Part shown: piece by piece, positions 9,092 to 17,920 of the stretch
Layout of the letters: the number at the start of each line of letters is the position of its first letter
Position numbering within the stretch: position 1 is the stretch's first letter
Source: Nemertoderma westbladi
Lineage: Eukaryota > Xenacoelomorpha > Nemertodermatida > Nemertodermatidae
Assembly (NCBI GenBank): GCA_032718475.1
Contig: JAUCBJ010003322.1
Coordinates: 1 to 27,486, forward strand
Reading direction: 5' to 3'
Length of the DNA: 27,486 nucleotides
Notes under the pieces: model-generated
The model's input: the letters and a program-made list of their open reading frames with translations, nothing else
What the model was told of the DNA's origin: nothing
The model's database searches: none
Program-made: the position numbers and the translations under genes

Positions 9092-10250
9092 TTAAATGAC
9101 TAATGGAAAAATTCCTGTCTCCCTGGCAATGTCGATTATTTTCAGATTATTTTGGTTTCTCCGACAACCTGGGTTACATGTGTAAGACATATTCGGGTAA
9201 ACTTCGTTGATATCCCCTATTCTACAGTTAAGATCCCCAGCAAGTCTTGACTGAATACCAGCATCATTATTGCGTAGCAATATCATGTGTAAAGATGCGA
9301 AGTATTAATCTGTGAAATACGGTGAATTGTATGGTGGTATATACCCAATATACGTGAAAATAAGACTGGTGCCACCAATAAACTGAGTTTCATTACAGTC
9401 TGTATAAAAATACTCAACTGATCGAATAAAATCCTTAAGAGACTGTAAATAGGACAGATGAAAGCCACCTCTGGGAAATTGCTAAGTGCAATCTTTATCA
9501 GGGTAATCAACAGATATATATTTGCGTTTGTCTAATTTTAGACCCCATAGTTGATCTAGAGTATGAGTTTCTGATAGATATATAATACTGTAATGACTAC
9601 AGAATTTATTAAAAGTTAGATTATTCACAATAGAAAAACCTTTAATATTCCATGATAAAATATTCCAGTGTTTGATATTAACATTATGAGATAACAAGTT
9701 ACCTGCTAACCCAGTATTTAGAAAAAAAGAACTTGGTGTTTGGATTTTGTCAACCTCCACGTCATTGACAAACAATTTGTTGTAAGGGATTTCTGCCCTT
9801 TCACCACTCTTAATTATATCATCTCGTTTTTCATAAAGACGTTTATATTCATTTTGTTCCGCTTTAGTACGATCCGCTTTTATATGAATGGTTTTCAGTT
9901 CTTCGAAGTCCTTTAGTCTGTTGGCGCATGCATCTCCTCACATGGTTTCGGTCTGTCCAGGAACCAAAAGTAATTCATATGTATTGTGGTCTTGGATTGG
10001 GACCGCTGTCAATGCTTCCAATATGGCGGCATCAATCAATGACTATACTCAAGCAACTTATCTTCCTGAGACTATTCTGAACTGTGTCTTTGTCGTTTGC
10101 AGGTTCGGATTCTTTAACCCCCGAAAAAAATCAGACATTTTAAGCGAGCATTGCGATTTCAATGCTCCCACGATGATTGATTCACTTACCTTCATTAAGT
10201 CATATAATATTTTCATACTAACAATTTCCATACTATATACTTACTTATTT
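9092..10250 (-). mobile_element. Non-LTR retrotransposon (LINE) fragment, minus strand, endonuclease region
   Basis: Reading right to left, a segment (about 10220-10078) is followed by a lysine/glutamate-rich linker (about 10030-9780) with one in-frame TGA. The same frame runs into an apurinic-type endonuclease domain: NILSWNIKGFS and IIYLSETHTL (9482-9775), then, after frameshifts, GDLNCRIGDIN and the IIDIARETGIFPLVI end (9092-9286). These match the N-terminal, Glu-containing and GDLN motifs of LINE endonucleases. The RT domain is missing: the element ends near 9092, about 290 bp from the tetranucleotide array. Losing the 3' half is unusual for LINE copies, which normally lose their 5' end, so a later deletion or rearrangement is likely. 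Confidence 0.7.
9482..10030 (-). pseudogene. LINE ORF2 N-terminal part: linker plus endonuclease (broken)
   Basis: One frame covers a charged helical linker (KADRTKAEQNEYKRLYEKRD type), a LFVNDVEVD strand, and then the start of the endonuclease (LSWNIKGF, YLSETH). A single TGA near 9941 interrupts the linker. The domain continues at 9283-9510 and 9092-9286 in other frames, so at least two further frameshifts are present. The protein would nick target DNA for target-primed reverse transcription, but this copy cannot encode it. The linker lying in frame ahead of the endonuclease suggests an N-terminal extension on ORF2, or an ORF1 end fused by frame. Confidence 0.6.
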
Positions 10251-10262
10251 GTTTACCAGTAA

Positions 10263-10904
10263 CTGTGAAAATAAGATAGTTAAGGAAAATAAACTCAATT
10301 AATTCCTTTACAATAATCCTGAAAATCAACAAATGATTATATCACAATCTTATAAAGTTATTTTATAGTCCTGTAAAGTCATAATGTGCCTAGAGTTATA
10401 TAAATGTTTAAAATATGTACATAATTCATCTTCCGTTGATATAATCGTTTAGGTTATATCGCTATAAAGGATTTCTTCTTATTATGTAAGTAATTACTGC
10501 TCGCTATGTAAGAGAATCATAAGAAAGTATATCTCTCGCATTCACTAAATAGGAATACTCATTTATGGGGTCTTTAATAACGTTTCTGTTTCTTGAAAGT
10601 CTGTTTCTTCCAAGTCTTCATCGTGTGTTTGTCGCTGTTTAATATATATGTGCTTGACATGTTTAGTAGTAGCAATCGACCAATTTCATTTATTTCTGTT
10701 GTTCGCGCTGATGTGATTTCGTTTTGAATTCTCTCTGTGCTTACTTACTCAGATAGTGACTAGTGAAGTTTGTTCCATTCCTCCATATGTATCATTATTG
10801 TACATCCGTACAGAAATAGAATCCGAGATGAATCCCTGTATTTGATTCCTTCGGTATGTAATCTTTCCTCCGGCTGCGAATGACTCAAAAGTCGTCAACC
10901 ATTC
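10263..10904. other. Non-coding AT-rich stretch between two minus-strand LINE-like fragments
   Basis: Stop-rich in all frames. It could be the decayed interior of one LINE linking the zinc-knuckle segment to the endonuclease segment, or unrelated DNA between two fragments. I see no repeats or termini to decide. Confidence 0.4.
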
Positions 10905-11306
10905 ATCCGAATTCCTCTTGTGACATTCTGACTCTTATGTCCTCTGAATCCACATAGTGCACAATGCGTATTTATCCAGTTACATGCCACTAATAAATGT
11001 TCGAATCTATCACAATATATGCACTGCGTAACTCCTGTTTCTTTAGCAATGCAAGCTAACTTAATATGATGCCAACTTCCACAAAATCGACAACCTGGGT
11101 TTCAATATAGCTGTTCCATACGATGTTCCTCTATTGGATCTCGATACGATGATCCACTTCTTTGCTTTCATGATTCTTTGAGACGTCCGTTGCTCAAGTC
11201 CGATCTCTCTGGCTGCCATTAGAGCCTCTTCTAATTGTTGCTTGTTTATAATTACTTGTTCCCTCAACTTCCTTTGATTTTCTTTATCCTTTCGTATTAA
11301 CTCCAT
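10905..11306 (-). pseudogene. CCHC zinc-knuckle ORF (LINE ORF1/Gag-like), broken
   Basis: An ATG at 11306 begins a charged helical segment (MELIRKDKENQRKLREQ and on). In a neighbouring frame after about 11101, three zinc-knuckle motifs follow: CRFCGSWHHIKLAC and CIYCDRFEHLLVAC, both with CX2CX4HX4C spacing, and CALCGFRGHKSQN, where the last Cys is replaced by Val. A stop follows near 10905. Such knuckles bind nucleic acid in LINE ORF1 and retroviral-type Gag proteins. The frame change between the helix and the knuckles, and the lost fourth cysteine, indicate a decayed copy. It sits upstream of, and on the same strand as, the LINE endonuclease at 9092-10030, so it may be that element's ORF1. 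Confidence 0.6.
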
Positions 11307-11379
11307 TACAGTTTGTCATTTTCTCAATTTTCTCAATCAATCTCAATTTTGTCATTCTTTTCAATTTCTCCATTACAGT

Positions 11380-12037
11380 ATCGCACAGGAGCTAAATCGT
11401 GGTTCTGGGGCAACACAAGGCCCACGTAACAGGGTTTCTGGTGCTGCTTGGAGTCCGATGGTGATGCCATCTAGGGCATACACCCAGTCACCTAGAGGTA
11501 GCAATAAACGTCCACGTCTTAATGAGGATAGGGATCAGGAAAACGATGGTTTTACAGTGGTCTCATATCAGAAACAGCGCGCTCCTCCACCTCCGCAGCG
11601 ACTTATACACGAACAAGTAGTCGGTACACGTGGCGGTGGAGCCAGCACTTATAAACTACGAGCTGCACCGTGTCATATTTTCATTTCTTATCTCAGTAGT
11701 GATACAACGGCACAAGAAGTCATGGACTGTCTCGCGTTCAGTAAGATCAGAGTTGAGTTGAAGAACGTGGAGAGAAAGTCGCATGAGAATGCAAAATGCA
11801 AGGATAGGGTAGCTTCAAAGTTTCAATTCCAGGGAACTTCTCCTCCAAGGTCTTGGATTCGAGTATCTGGCCACAGGGTGTTTTCATACGGAAATGGATG
11901 CATTCTTTCCGTCGTTCAGGTCCCAGGTTAGGCGTGGTCCTAAGCACGACCAGGGGAAACGCTCCTCGTGGTCCAATGGGGAATGAGGAAGTTCATCCTA
12001 GTGGTGCTGGTGACGTGCCCCAAAGTCTGGGGCAATA
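11380..12037 (+). pseudogene. LINE ORF1 remnant
   Basis: The frame is open from about 11380 and begins with a Gly/Arg/Pro-rich region (RGSNKRPRLNEDRDQ). It then has an RRM-like segment around CHIFISYLSSDTTAQEVMDCL, with a following strand (IRVELKNVERKSHENAKC). After a frameshift near 11840 the expected continuation appears in another frame (SSIWPQGVFIRKWMHSFRR), matching the WP-GVxVRxF end of ORF1 proteins in CR1/Jockey-like LINEs as I know them. ORF1 proteins bind element RNA and act as chaperones in the ribonucleoprotein. This copy is broken. It ends about 80 bp before the ORF2 ATG at 12120. Confidence 0.65.
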
Positions 12038-12119
12038 GGTTGTTTGGTGATCGTTTATGTTGTTTATTTTATATATTTAGTTCAAGTAACCCTAACCAGT
12101 TATCTTTATTAACACTACA

Positions 12120-12982
12120 ATGGCAGGCTCCAACGAAAGCCATGGTGACCTTACTGCCATGTCGCATAATTCTACAGGGTTTGGTCTAAATAAGATCGAG
12201 CATATTAAAACCCTACTGTTGGGTGCCAACATTGTTTGTTTGCAAGAACACTTTTTGTTAAAGAGTATCTCTTATAAGATTCGTGATGCTTTTCCAAATT
12301 GTAAATTTATTTTTAAGCCCGCGTTGTATTTAAATGAGAATGTGGTACACCATGGGAGACCCAGTGGGGGTTTGTGTATAATTTACAAAAGTAATATGCC
12401 AAATATGTGTCTCCAATTGATACTGGTAGCAAGCGGGTACAGGCTATTAAACTAATATTACCGAACAAGAGTATAATACTGATCAACTCGTATTTTCCCG
12501 TTGATTCGCAGTCCGCATCAACGGTATCTGATGAATTACTTGAGGTGCTTAACTGTGTGAAGGAATTAGTTCGGAATTCCAATACTAGTAATGTTATTAT
12601 GTGTGGTGATCTAAATAGCGATTTTTCGCGCCAATCTCTACAGGTGCGAATAGTTAAAGATGTTATTTTGGAATTGTCACTAAATATTTTACGGGAAGAA
12701 TTCCTGGTTGACTATACATACTTGGTGTGTACTGATTCGGGTACAGTTAATAAGTCAGTATTTGATCATTTTCTTGTTAGTGATACCGGTACAATAGGTA
12801 ATAACTGTTATGAATGCGATGTAGTAAATTCTGGTTGTAACCTATCCGGGCATTTTCCGGTGTATATAAAATTCCATACTAATGACTTAAATTTTGAAGT
12901 CACAGATACTAAATTTCCGAGGAAATGTCATTATAATAGAGCAACTGATACCCAGCGAAAGGAGTACGGTGGTAGACTATAG
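12120..12982 (+). pseudogene. LINE ORF2: endonuclease domain (frameshifted)
   Basis: It starts at an ATG (12120) in a good context (ACAATGG). Residues include NSTGFGLNKIEHIKTLL, VCLQEHFLL (the Glu of the endonuclease active site) and GRPSGGLCIIYKS. A frameshift near 12405-12450 moves to a second frame with INSYFP, MCGDLNSDF (GDLN motif), FDHFLVS and LSGHFPVYIKF (the final His). These are the ordered motifs of the apurinic-type endonuclease that nicks the target for reverse transcription. The second frame ends at a stop at 12980-12982. Further connecting sequence (13029-13216) is stop-rich but lies before the next recognisable ORF2 block. Confidence 0.8.
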
Positions 12983-13216
12983 AAGGAAAATCTGTCTAAA
13001 ATTCAATTTCATTTACCTACTATAGGATATGTGCGACTGTACAGAACATACTCTATTTTTAGAGAATTATGCATTACAAATTATGGATGATTTAGAGAAT
13101 GCATCTCATGCATTACCTATGACGGGAGGTGAAGCCTCTCGTGGTTCAACTGATGCTAATCGGGTGTTACCAGGGTGGATAGAACACGTTAAGCCGTACA
13201 AAGATGAAGCGGTTTT

Positions 13217-14265
13217 TTGGCAAAGCGTGTGGGTGGCTGGCCTAATGGGAGTACTAATAATTTATTTTATATACGTCAACGTACAATGCTTCAATATAAA
13301 TATGCGATTCGTTGGTTGCAAAACTCGACGAATCGAATACAGCGTGACAAGCTGTTAAAGGCATTACTGAATGGAAAGACCGCGATTTTTGATGAAATAC
13401 GAAAATTGTGGGGGAATGGTAATGTTGTCAGTGATTCCATAGAAGGGGAGACAGATCCCCAAGAAATTGCAGAAAAGTTTGCTAATATTTATAATGAGTT
13501 ATATAATCGGAGTGATACAGTTGATGTAGGCGGTATTACGTCTGAAATTAACGACAGGCTGCAGGATGGTAGTCGTTCATTTTGTTCCATTACCGTAGAG
13601 TGTATTCATGATGCTTTGCAACATTTAAAGTTAGGCAAATCAGATGTTTCCTACGGTTTTGATTCCGGTGCACTTATTTATGGTGGTGTTAACTTTGAAA
13701 CCCATCTGGCAATTCTTTTTAATGCATTTTTGTTTCATGGGTTTTTATCTAAGTGTCTTTTAACAATTGCAATGCAATGGTGCCACTAGTTAAGAATAAA
13801 TTAAGTAGTATAGCATGCACGAATAATTATAGAGCTATACCTATTGCATCTCTAATTTTGAAAGTATTTGAATGGGTGCTGTTAATAACTCAGAAAGATA
13901 TAAACTTATTTTAGATGAACTTCAATTTGGCTTTCAGGCTAAGTCCAGCACTGTTATGCGTACTTGGACGGCCACTGAGGTAATAGGTTACTACAAACGC
14001 AATAACACTCCTGTTTTCGGTTGTTTGTTGGATTTCACCAAGCCTAGTTAATTGGAAGAAATTGTTTTTAGAACTACTAAAAAAAGGTTTTGTGTTCTTT
14101 TTTGCAGTGCTTATTATACATATATGTTAATCAATCGTGTCATGTGCGATGGAATATATAATAATAATTCAGATACATTTTCAATATCGAACGGTGTTAG
14201 GCAAGGGTCGGTGGTCTCACTGATATTATTTTGTGTAGTTGTAAATATTCTAATAAATCGATTAC
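13217..14265 (+). pseudogene. LINE ORF2: reverse transcriptase, front half (broken)
   Basis: 13217-13789 encodes the pre-RT linker (YAIRWLQNSTNRIQRDKLLKAL, then LKLGKSDVSYGFDS). After a frame change come NNYRAIPIASLILKVFEWVL and ELQFGFQAKSSTV, then a FGCLLDFTK block, then SNGVRQGSVVSLILF and VVNILINRLRIS. These are RT motifs up to the segment just before the catalytic YxDD box. The sequence stops at 14265, where the 14-bp target duplication and the minus-strand LINE begin, and resumes at 16793. Several stops and frameshifts are present. Confidence 0.8.
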
Positions 14266-14279
14266 GTATATCTTGTGTA
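14266..14279 (+). repeat. Target-site duplication, left copy
   Basis: GTATATCTTGTGTA here is identical to 16779-16792 and brackets the minus-strand LINE. A 14-bp duplication is typical of target-primed insertion. Confidence 0.9.
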
Positions 14280-16778
14280 CTACTACTAGGTCGAGCGAAC
14301 TCGGACAGTGGAAATGAGATCCTTCCAGGCTTCCCGATTCTCCATAGTTGTCGCAATTTCGTTTCTCCCAAGTTTAGTACCCCTTTCAAGTTGATCTATA
14401 TATGTTATGGCCGGCTGTTACGACTACTCTTTTAATGAGTTGGTTGCCAGAGAAGTAGATCTGGTATGACCTCGTCTTCACTTTGCCAGCAGTGCCCACT
14501 GAATCTTAATCTGTGTTCACGGAGGGTGGTTGATACAGGTGCTATTGTACCATAAAGCTCGGCGTTTGTCATGTGTTGCCTCCAGCTGATGTTTAGGGCT
14601 GCCCTTAGTAGTCTTGTGTACCATCAATCCGTTGTTCAAGTGATTTAGTCAGCGTCCAGGTCTCACCCCTGTATAAAAATACACTTTCCACTGTGGCTCG
14701 AAAGAACTTAGTCTTCAGGTGCCTGAAGAGATCTGATTTCCAGATGGTATCCATTTTTGATAGAGCTGCCCAAGCCTTTGCTTTCCTAACTTCTATGTCC
14801 TTTTTGCTACTCTCTATCCATGATCCAAGGTACTGGAAGTCGTCGACCTTCCTTAGTTGATTATTATCAATGGTTGTCAAGTTTCCATCAACATTAAAGG
14901 ACATGAATACGGTATTGGTAGCATTTATATGCAATCCAACCTCCTTAGCAGCCCTCTCCACTTTATTTAGTAGGAGCTGTGCATCTGCTAGCGTGTTAGA
15001 GAACAGGGCGATGTCATCCGCAAAGTCGGTGTCTGTGACTGTAGTTGCCGGATATCTACTACTTCTGCGTTCTTGAAGTGTGAATCCCAGATCTTCACCC
15101 TTTGTGGCAGTCCTCATTGCGTAATCCAGCACAGTTACAAATAGTAATGGTGCTAATGTGTCACCTTGCAGTACGCCAGCCAGGATTGAGAAAAACTCAG
15201 TTTCACCATATGGTGAGAGTACCTGTGCTTCTGTGTCACAATATAACAATCCAATGCCAGCAACAATTACTTCTGGTATTCCATAAGCTCTCAGGATTTC
15301 AAGCATTTTACCTCTATGGATGGAGTCGAAGGCCTTCTTGAAGTCCACAAAAGTCATGACTGCAGGGAGATTCTTTGACTTAATTCCTTCAATCAGTCTC
15401 CATAGTGCAAGTATCTGAGGTATCTGATCTACTTGGTCGAAATCCGTTTTGGCTCTTACGCAGTAGTTTCTCTATGTGAGGCCTAATCCTAAATAGAATC
15501 ATTTCATTGTATATTTTGGCAGCTACCACAAGCAGACAGATCCCACGGTAGTTTGTTGGTATGTCGAGGTCTCCTTTCTTGGGGAGAGGCTTTAGTTCAC
15601 CTTTAGTCCAAATTGGTGGTGGCTTTTCCCCTTTTAACATCCGGTTGCAAACATTCAATAATGGTCTGTTTAGCACTCATGTTCCTGTTTTCCATACCTC
15701 CGCTGGGATTTAATCTAATCCACTCACTTTAATATTGGACATGCTTTTAATGCTTCTTTGGAGTTCGGCAGGCAAAGCGGTTTTGAACTTCTACTGTGTA
15801 AGCATCATTTACTGCATTGTCAGTCCTGAGTTTCTCCCAGTCATAGTTGATTGCTTGCTTGTCATGGGTTTGCTGGCTCTCAAACTGAGTCTGATCTCTG
15901 CAGTCACAATTCTGTGTTCCGAACCAATTAGGTCGAACGAGCTGTATGCCTCGCAGTTGATCATGCTGTTTCACCACTTTTTGTTTATAAGGATGTAATC
16001 CAGTTGTGCTTTGGTTCCATTAAGGTACTGACAGGTCCATAGCTTCCCCTTACTCTTTTCGAATGTGTTGTTTGTTGGTATCAATTCACATTCTTCCATT
16101 AGGTGTAAAAGTAAGTACCCATTTCTGTTAGAACTGGTGTTATAGGTGTAACCCTTGATGTCTTCTGGGCCAATTTGCGCATTCAGGTCACCAGCAATGA
16201 CTTTAACATTGTGTTTCGGAATGTCCTTTATAAGTACAGTCAGTTCTTCATAAAACTTGACTGCTTGTTCTGGCTCTGAAGCATTGGTTGGACTGTAGCA
16301 ACATATAACTGTTGCCTTGGGATTCCCATCAAATGTTGCGATCATAACCCTGAAATTTATAGATTCGATGTTGTTTAGTGTCTTAAGTGCAAATGGGCTT
16401 ATCAGAATTCCTACTCCACCAATTGATGCATTGGCCGAGTTTCTTACTGCTGAGCTTGTTACTAACTTCCATCCACCTCCAATGTCACTGTACTTCATGG
16501 CAGTGTCTTCATGACAAATCCGATGTTCTTGGATGTAGATGATGTTGTGTCGATGTTATATATTGCCAGAGCGACCATGTCACCCTGTTTGGTACAGTAT
16601 GTGCTTTCAGCGTGCATGCGTTCATTGTAGCAATCTTGAGTGTCTTTTTACATTTCAACAGGTTGGTTCTTCTTTCTTCTCTGTGTTCAGTTCCAGTAGC
16701 CAATTTATCGACCCCAGCCTGGTGTACCACTGAGGGACGCGGTCCTTGTTGACTCGGGCGACGACCGAGCCGGTATTT
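14280..16778 (-). mobile_element. RTE-like LINE inserted in the plus-strand LINE
   Basis: A 2.5-kb minus-strand non-LTR element bounded by the 14-bp duplication. Its 5' end is at 16778 and its 3' end at 14280, ending in a short (TAG)n tail (CTAGTAGTAG read on the minus strand), which fits the short microsatellite tails of RTE-type elements. It holds one ORF2 with endonuclease and RT, broken by frameshifts, with only about 70-130 bp before the first coding residues. Endonucleases of this style are close to sequences often named craniofacial development protein 2-like, which derive from RTE elements. I give the clade as tentative. No ORF1 is visible. Confidence 0.85.
14289..16730 (-). pseudogene. 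RTE-like LINE ORF2: endonuclease plus reverse transcriptase (frameshifted)
   Basis: Reading right to left: KTLKIATMNACTLKA (endonuclease start, about 16650); IIYIQEHRICHED (active-site Glu, about 16540-16500); GGVGILISP; VIAGDLNAQIGPED (GDLN, near 16190); LDYILINKKW; and SEHRIVTAEIRL (final His, near 15920). RT follows: KPLPKKGD, YRGICLLVVAAKIY, QNGFRPSRS (15389-15676), FVDFKKAFDSIHRG, GVLQGDTLAPLLF and the catalytic TDFADDIALFSN (near 15020). The thumb and C-terminus run to about 14289, ending with RPAITYIDQL and STVRVRST. Frame changes lie near 16530, 15850, 15700, 15420 and 14600. All catalytic motifs I can see keep their key residues, so the copy was disabled mainly by indels. Confidence 0.85.
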
Positions 16779-16792
16779 GTATATCTTGTGTA
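16779..16792 (+). repeat. Target-site duplication, right copy
   Basis: GTATATCTTGTGTA, identical to 14266-14279. Removing 14280-16792 rejoins the plus-strand LINE's RT region. Confidence 0.9.
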
Positions 16793-17773
16793 GGGTGCTC
16801 TATTGGTAATATATATTTTGGTTGTCTAGCATACGCAGTCGATGTGTTATTACTATGTCCATCAGTTTTTGGTTTACAATATATGATCGATATCTGTGTA
16901 GATTTTTGTACTGAATTTAAGTTAAAAAACTAAGTGTTAATTGCGACCCGAAGTTGTGTAAATCTAAGTGTATTCCAATTAATTTTGTATGGAAACCTCC
17001 TAGAGCTGAAATTGTTGTAAACGGCATTTCACTACCGTAGGTTCAGGAGGCTATTCATTTAGGTATTTTGCTCGATTACAACTTTAATTTATTACGAGGT
17101 GCATTTATTGGTAAATTATCAAATTTACGTCAGGAATATAATTTCTCATCGCCACATATTTTATCATATCTACAACGTGTATGTATATTGTACACATTTT
17201 TATGGTTGTCCGGTTTGGGATATATATTCTGAAGGTTGTAAGCGAGTTTATAATGCATGGAACAACAACATTAAAATTGTATGGGCATTACCATATAATG
17301 CCCATCGGCTCATTGTTGAAGGACAGGTAAACTTTGAGCATCCTAAATTTATGATTACGAAACAACTAGTTAATTTTTCGAAAACGGTGTTAGCGTCTAA
17401 CAAGCTATGTGTCAGATTTTTGTCCAGATTAGTGTGGAATGATTGCCGGAGTCGTAGTGATTTATATATTAGGCGTATATGTATGGGGCGCCGTGGGCTT
17501 CAAAAATATGAAAATGTCGGCGACTGGTTCAGATTCTCGGCGACGGTCTGAACCAGTCACCGACATTTTCATATTTTTGAAGCCCACGGCGCCCCATATA
17601 TATGCAATGAGTGTTTCCTCTCCGATATTATTTTTATTGTGCAACACCCTTACGAGCGACGCAGTTTGCATTTGTGCAGGGAATTATGCCGAGTTAGAAA
17701 CGGCGAGTTGGCAATAGCAGGGTTTTCAAATAATGAAATTGGGATGCTTTTGGAGCATGTCTCCTCAGACTGA
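16793..17773 (+). pseudogene. LINE ORF2: reverse transcriptase catalytic region and C-terminus (broken)
   Basis: Directly after the second copy of the target duplication the frame reads a CVGCSIGNIYFGCLAYAVDVLLLCPS-like segment. The catalytic box is YAVD (16832-16843), where active enzymes have YADD, so the first of the two catalytic aspartates is lost. Further pieces follow in changing frames: a thumb-like region and the conserved C-terminal block with CPVWDIYSEGCKRVYNAWN and IVWALPYNAHRL (about 17200-17320). The end, beyond the palindrome at 17482-17598, reads VQHPYERRSLHLCRELC and AIAGFSNNEIGMLLEHVSSD before a TGA at 17771-17773. Continuity across both insertions shows that they interrupted one element. 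Confidence 0.75.
17482..17598. mobile_element. Foldback palindrome (MITE-like) inside the plus-strand LINE
   Basis: Arms 17482-17533 and 17547-17598 (52 bp each) are inverted copies with one visible mismatch, around a 13-nt loop. The arms begin TATGGGGCGCCGTGGGCTTC. Flanking TA and AT-rich bases allow a TA target duplication, as left by Tc1/mariner-type elements, but the flanks are too simple to prove it. The LINE coding frame is interrupted here and continues beyond, so this is an insertion. Short open frames across it on both strands are mirror images of the same palindrome. Confidence 0.75.
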
Positions 17774-17899
17774 TTCTACCTACCTTACATTACTTATATA
17801 TATATTTATATATTTTTCTTTTTTTTGTTGGTAATTTAATTATTGTGCTCCTGTACTACCATACGATTAGTATATTCCCATATGTTATGTACGAAAGAA

Positions 17900-17919
17900 A
17901 TTAATAATAATAATAATAA
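17900..17919 (+). repeat. (TAA)n tail of the plus-strand LINE
   Basis: A TAATAATAA run about 130 bp after the last stop of the LINE marks its 3' end. Confidence 0.7.
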
Positions 17920-17920
17920 G

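Larger units (their letters stand above)
11375..17920 (+). mobile_element. Plus-strand LINE (CR1/Jockey-type), split by two insertions
   Basis: Traceable parts in order: ORF1 (11375-12035), ORF2 endonuclease (12120-12982), RT front half (13217-14265), then a foreign minus-strand LINE (14280-16778). The RT resumes with the YxDD-box region (16793-16900) and continues to the C-terminal region (17060-17773), itself interrupted by a palindrome (17482-17598). The 3' end is a (TAA)n tail at about 17900-17919. The clade call rests on the ORF1 style, the endonuclease and RT motifs and the conserved tryptophan-rich C-terminal segment; placement within the Jockey/CR1 group is tentative. The 5' boundary is not fixed. 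Many frameshifts and stops show an old, inactive copy. Confidence 0.8.

Noticed and set aside
17439-17717. Frames on both strands across the palindrome
   Set aside because: They are mirror images created by the foldback.
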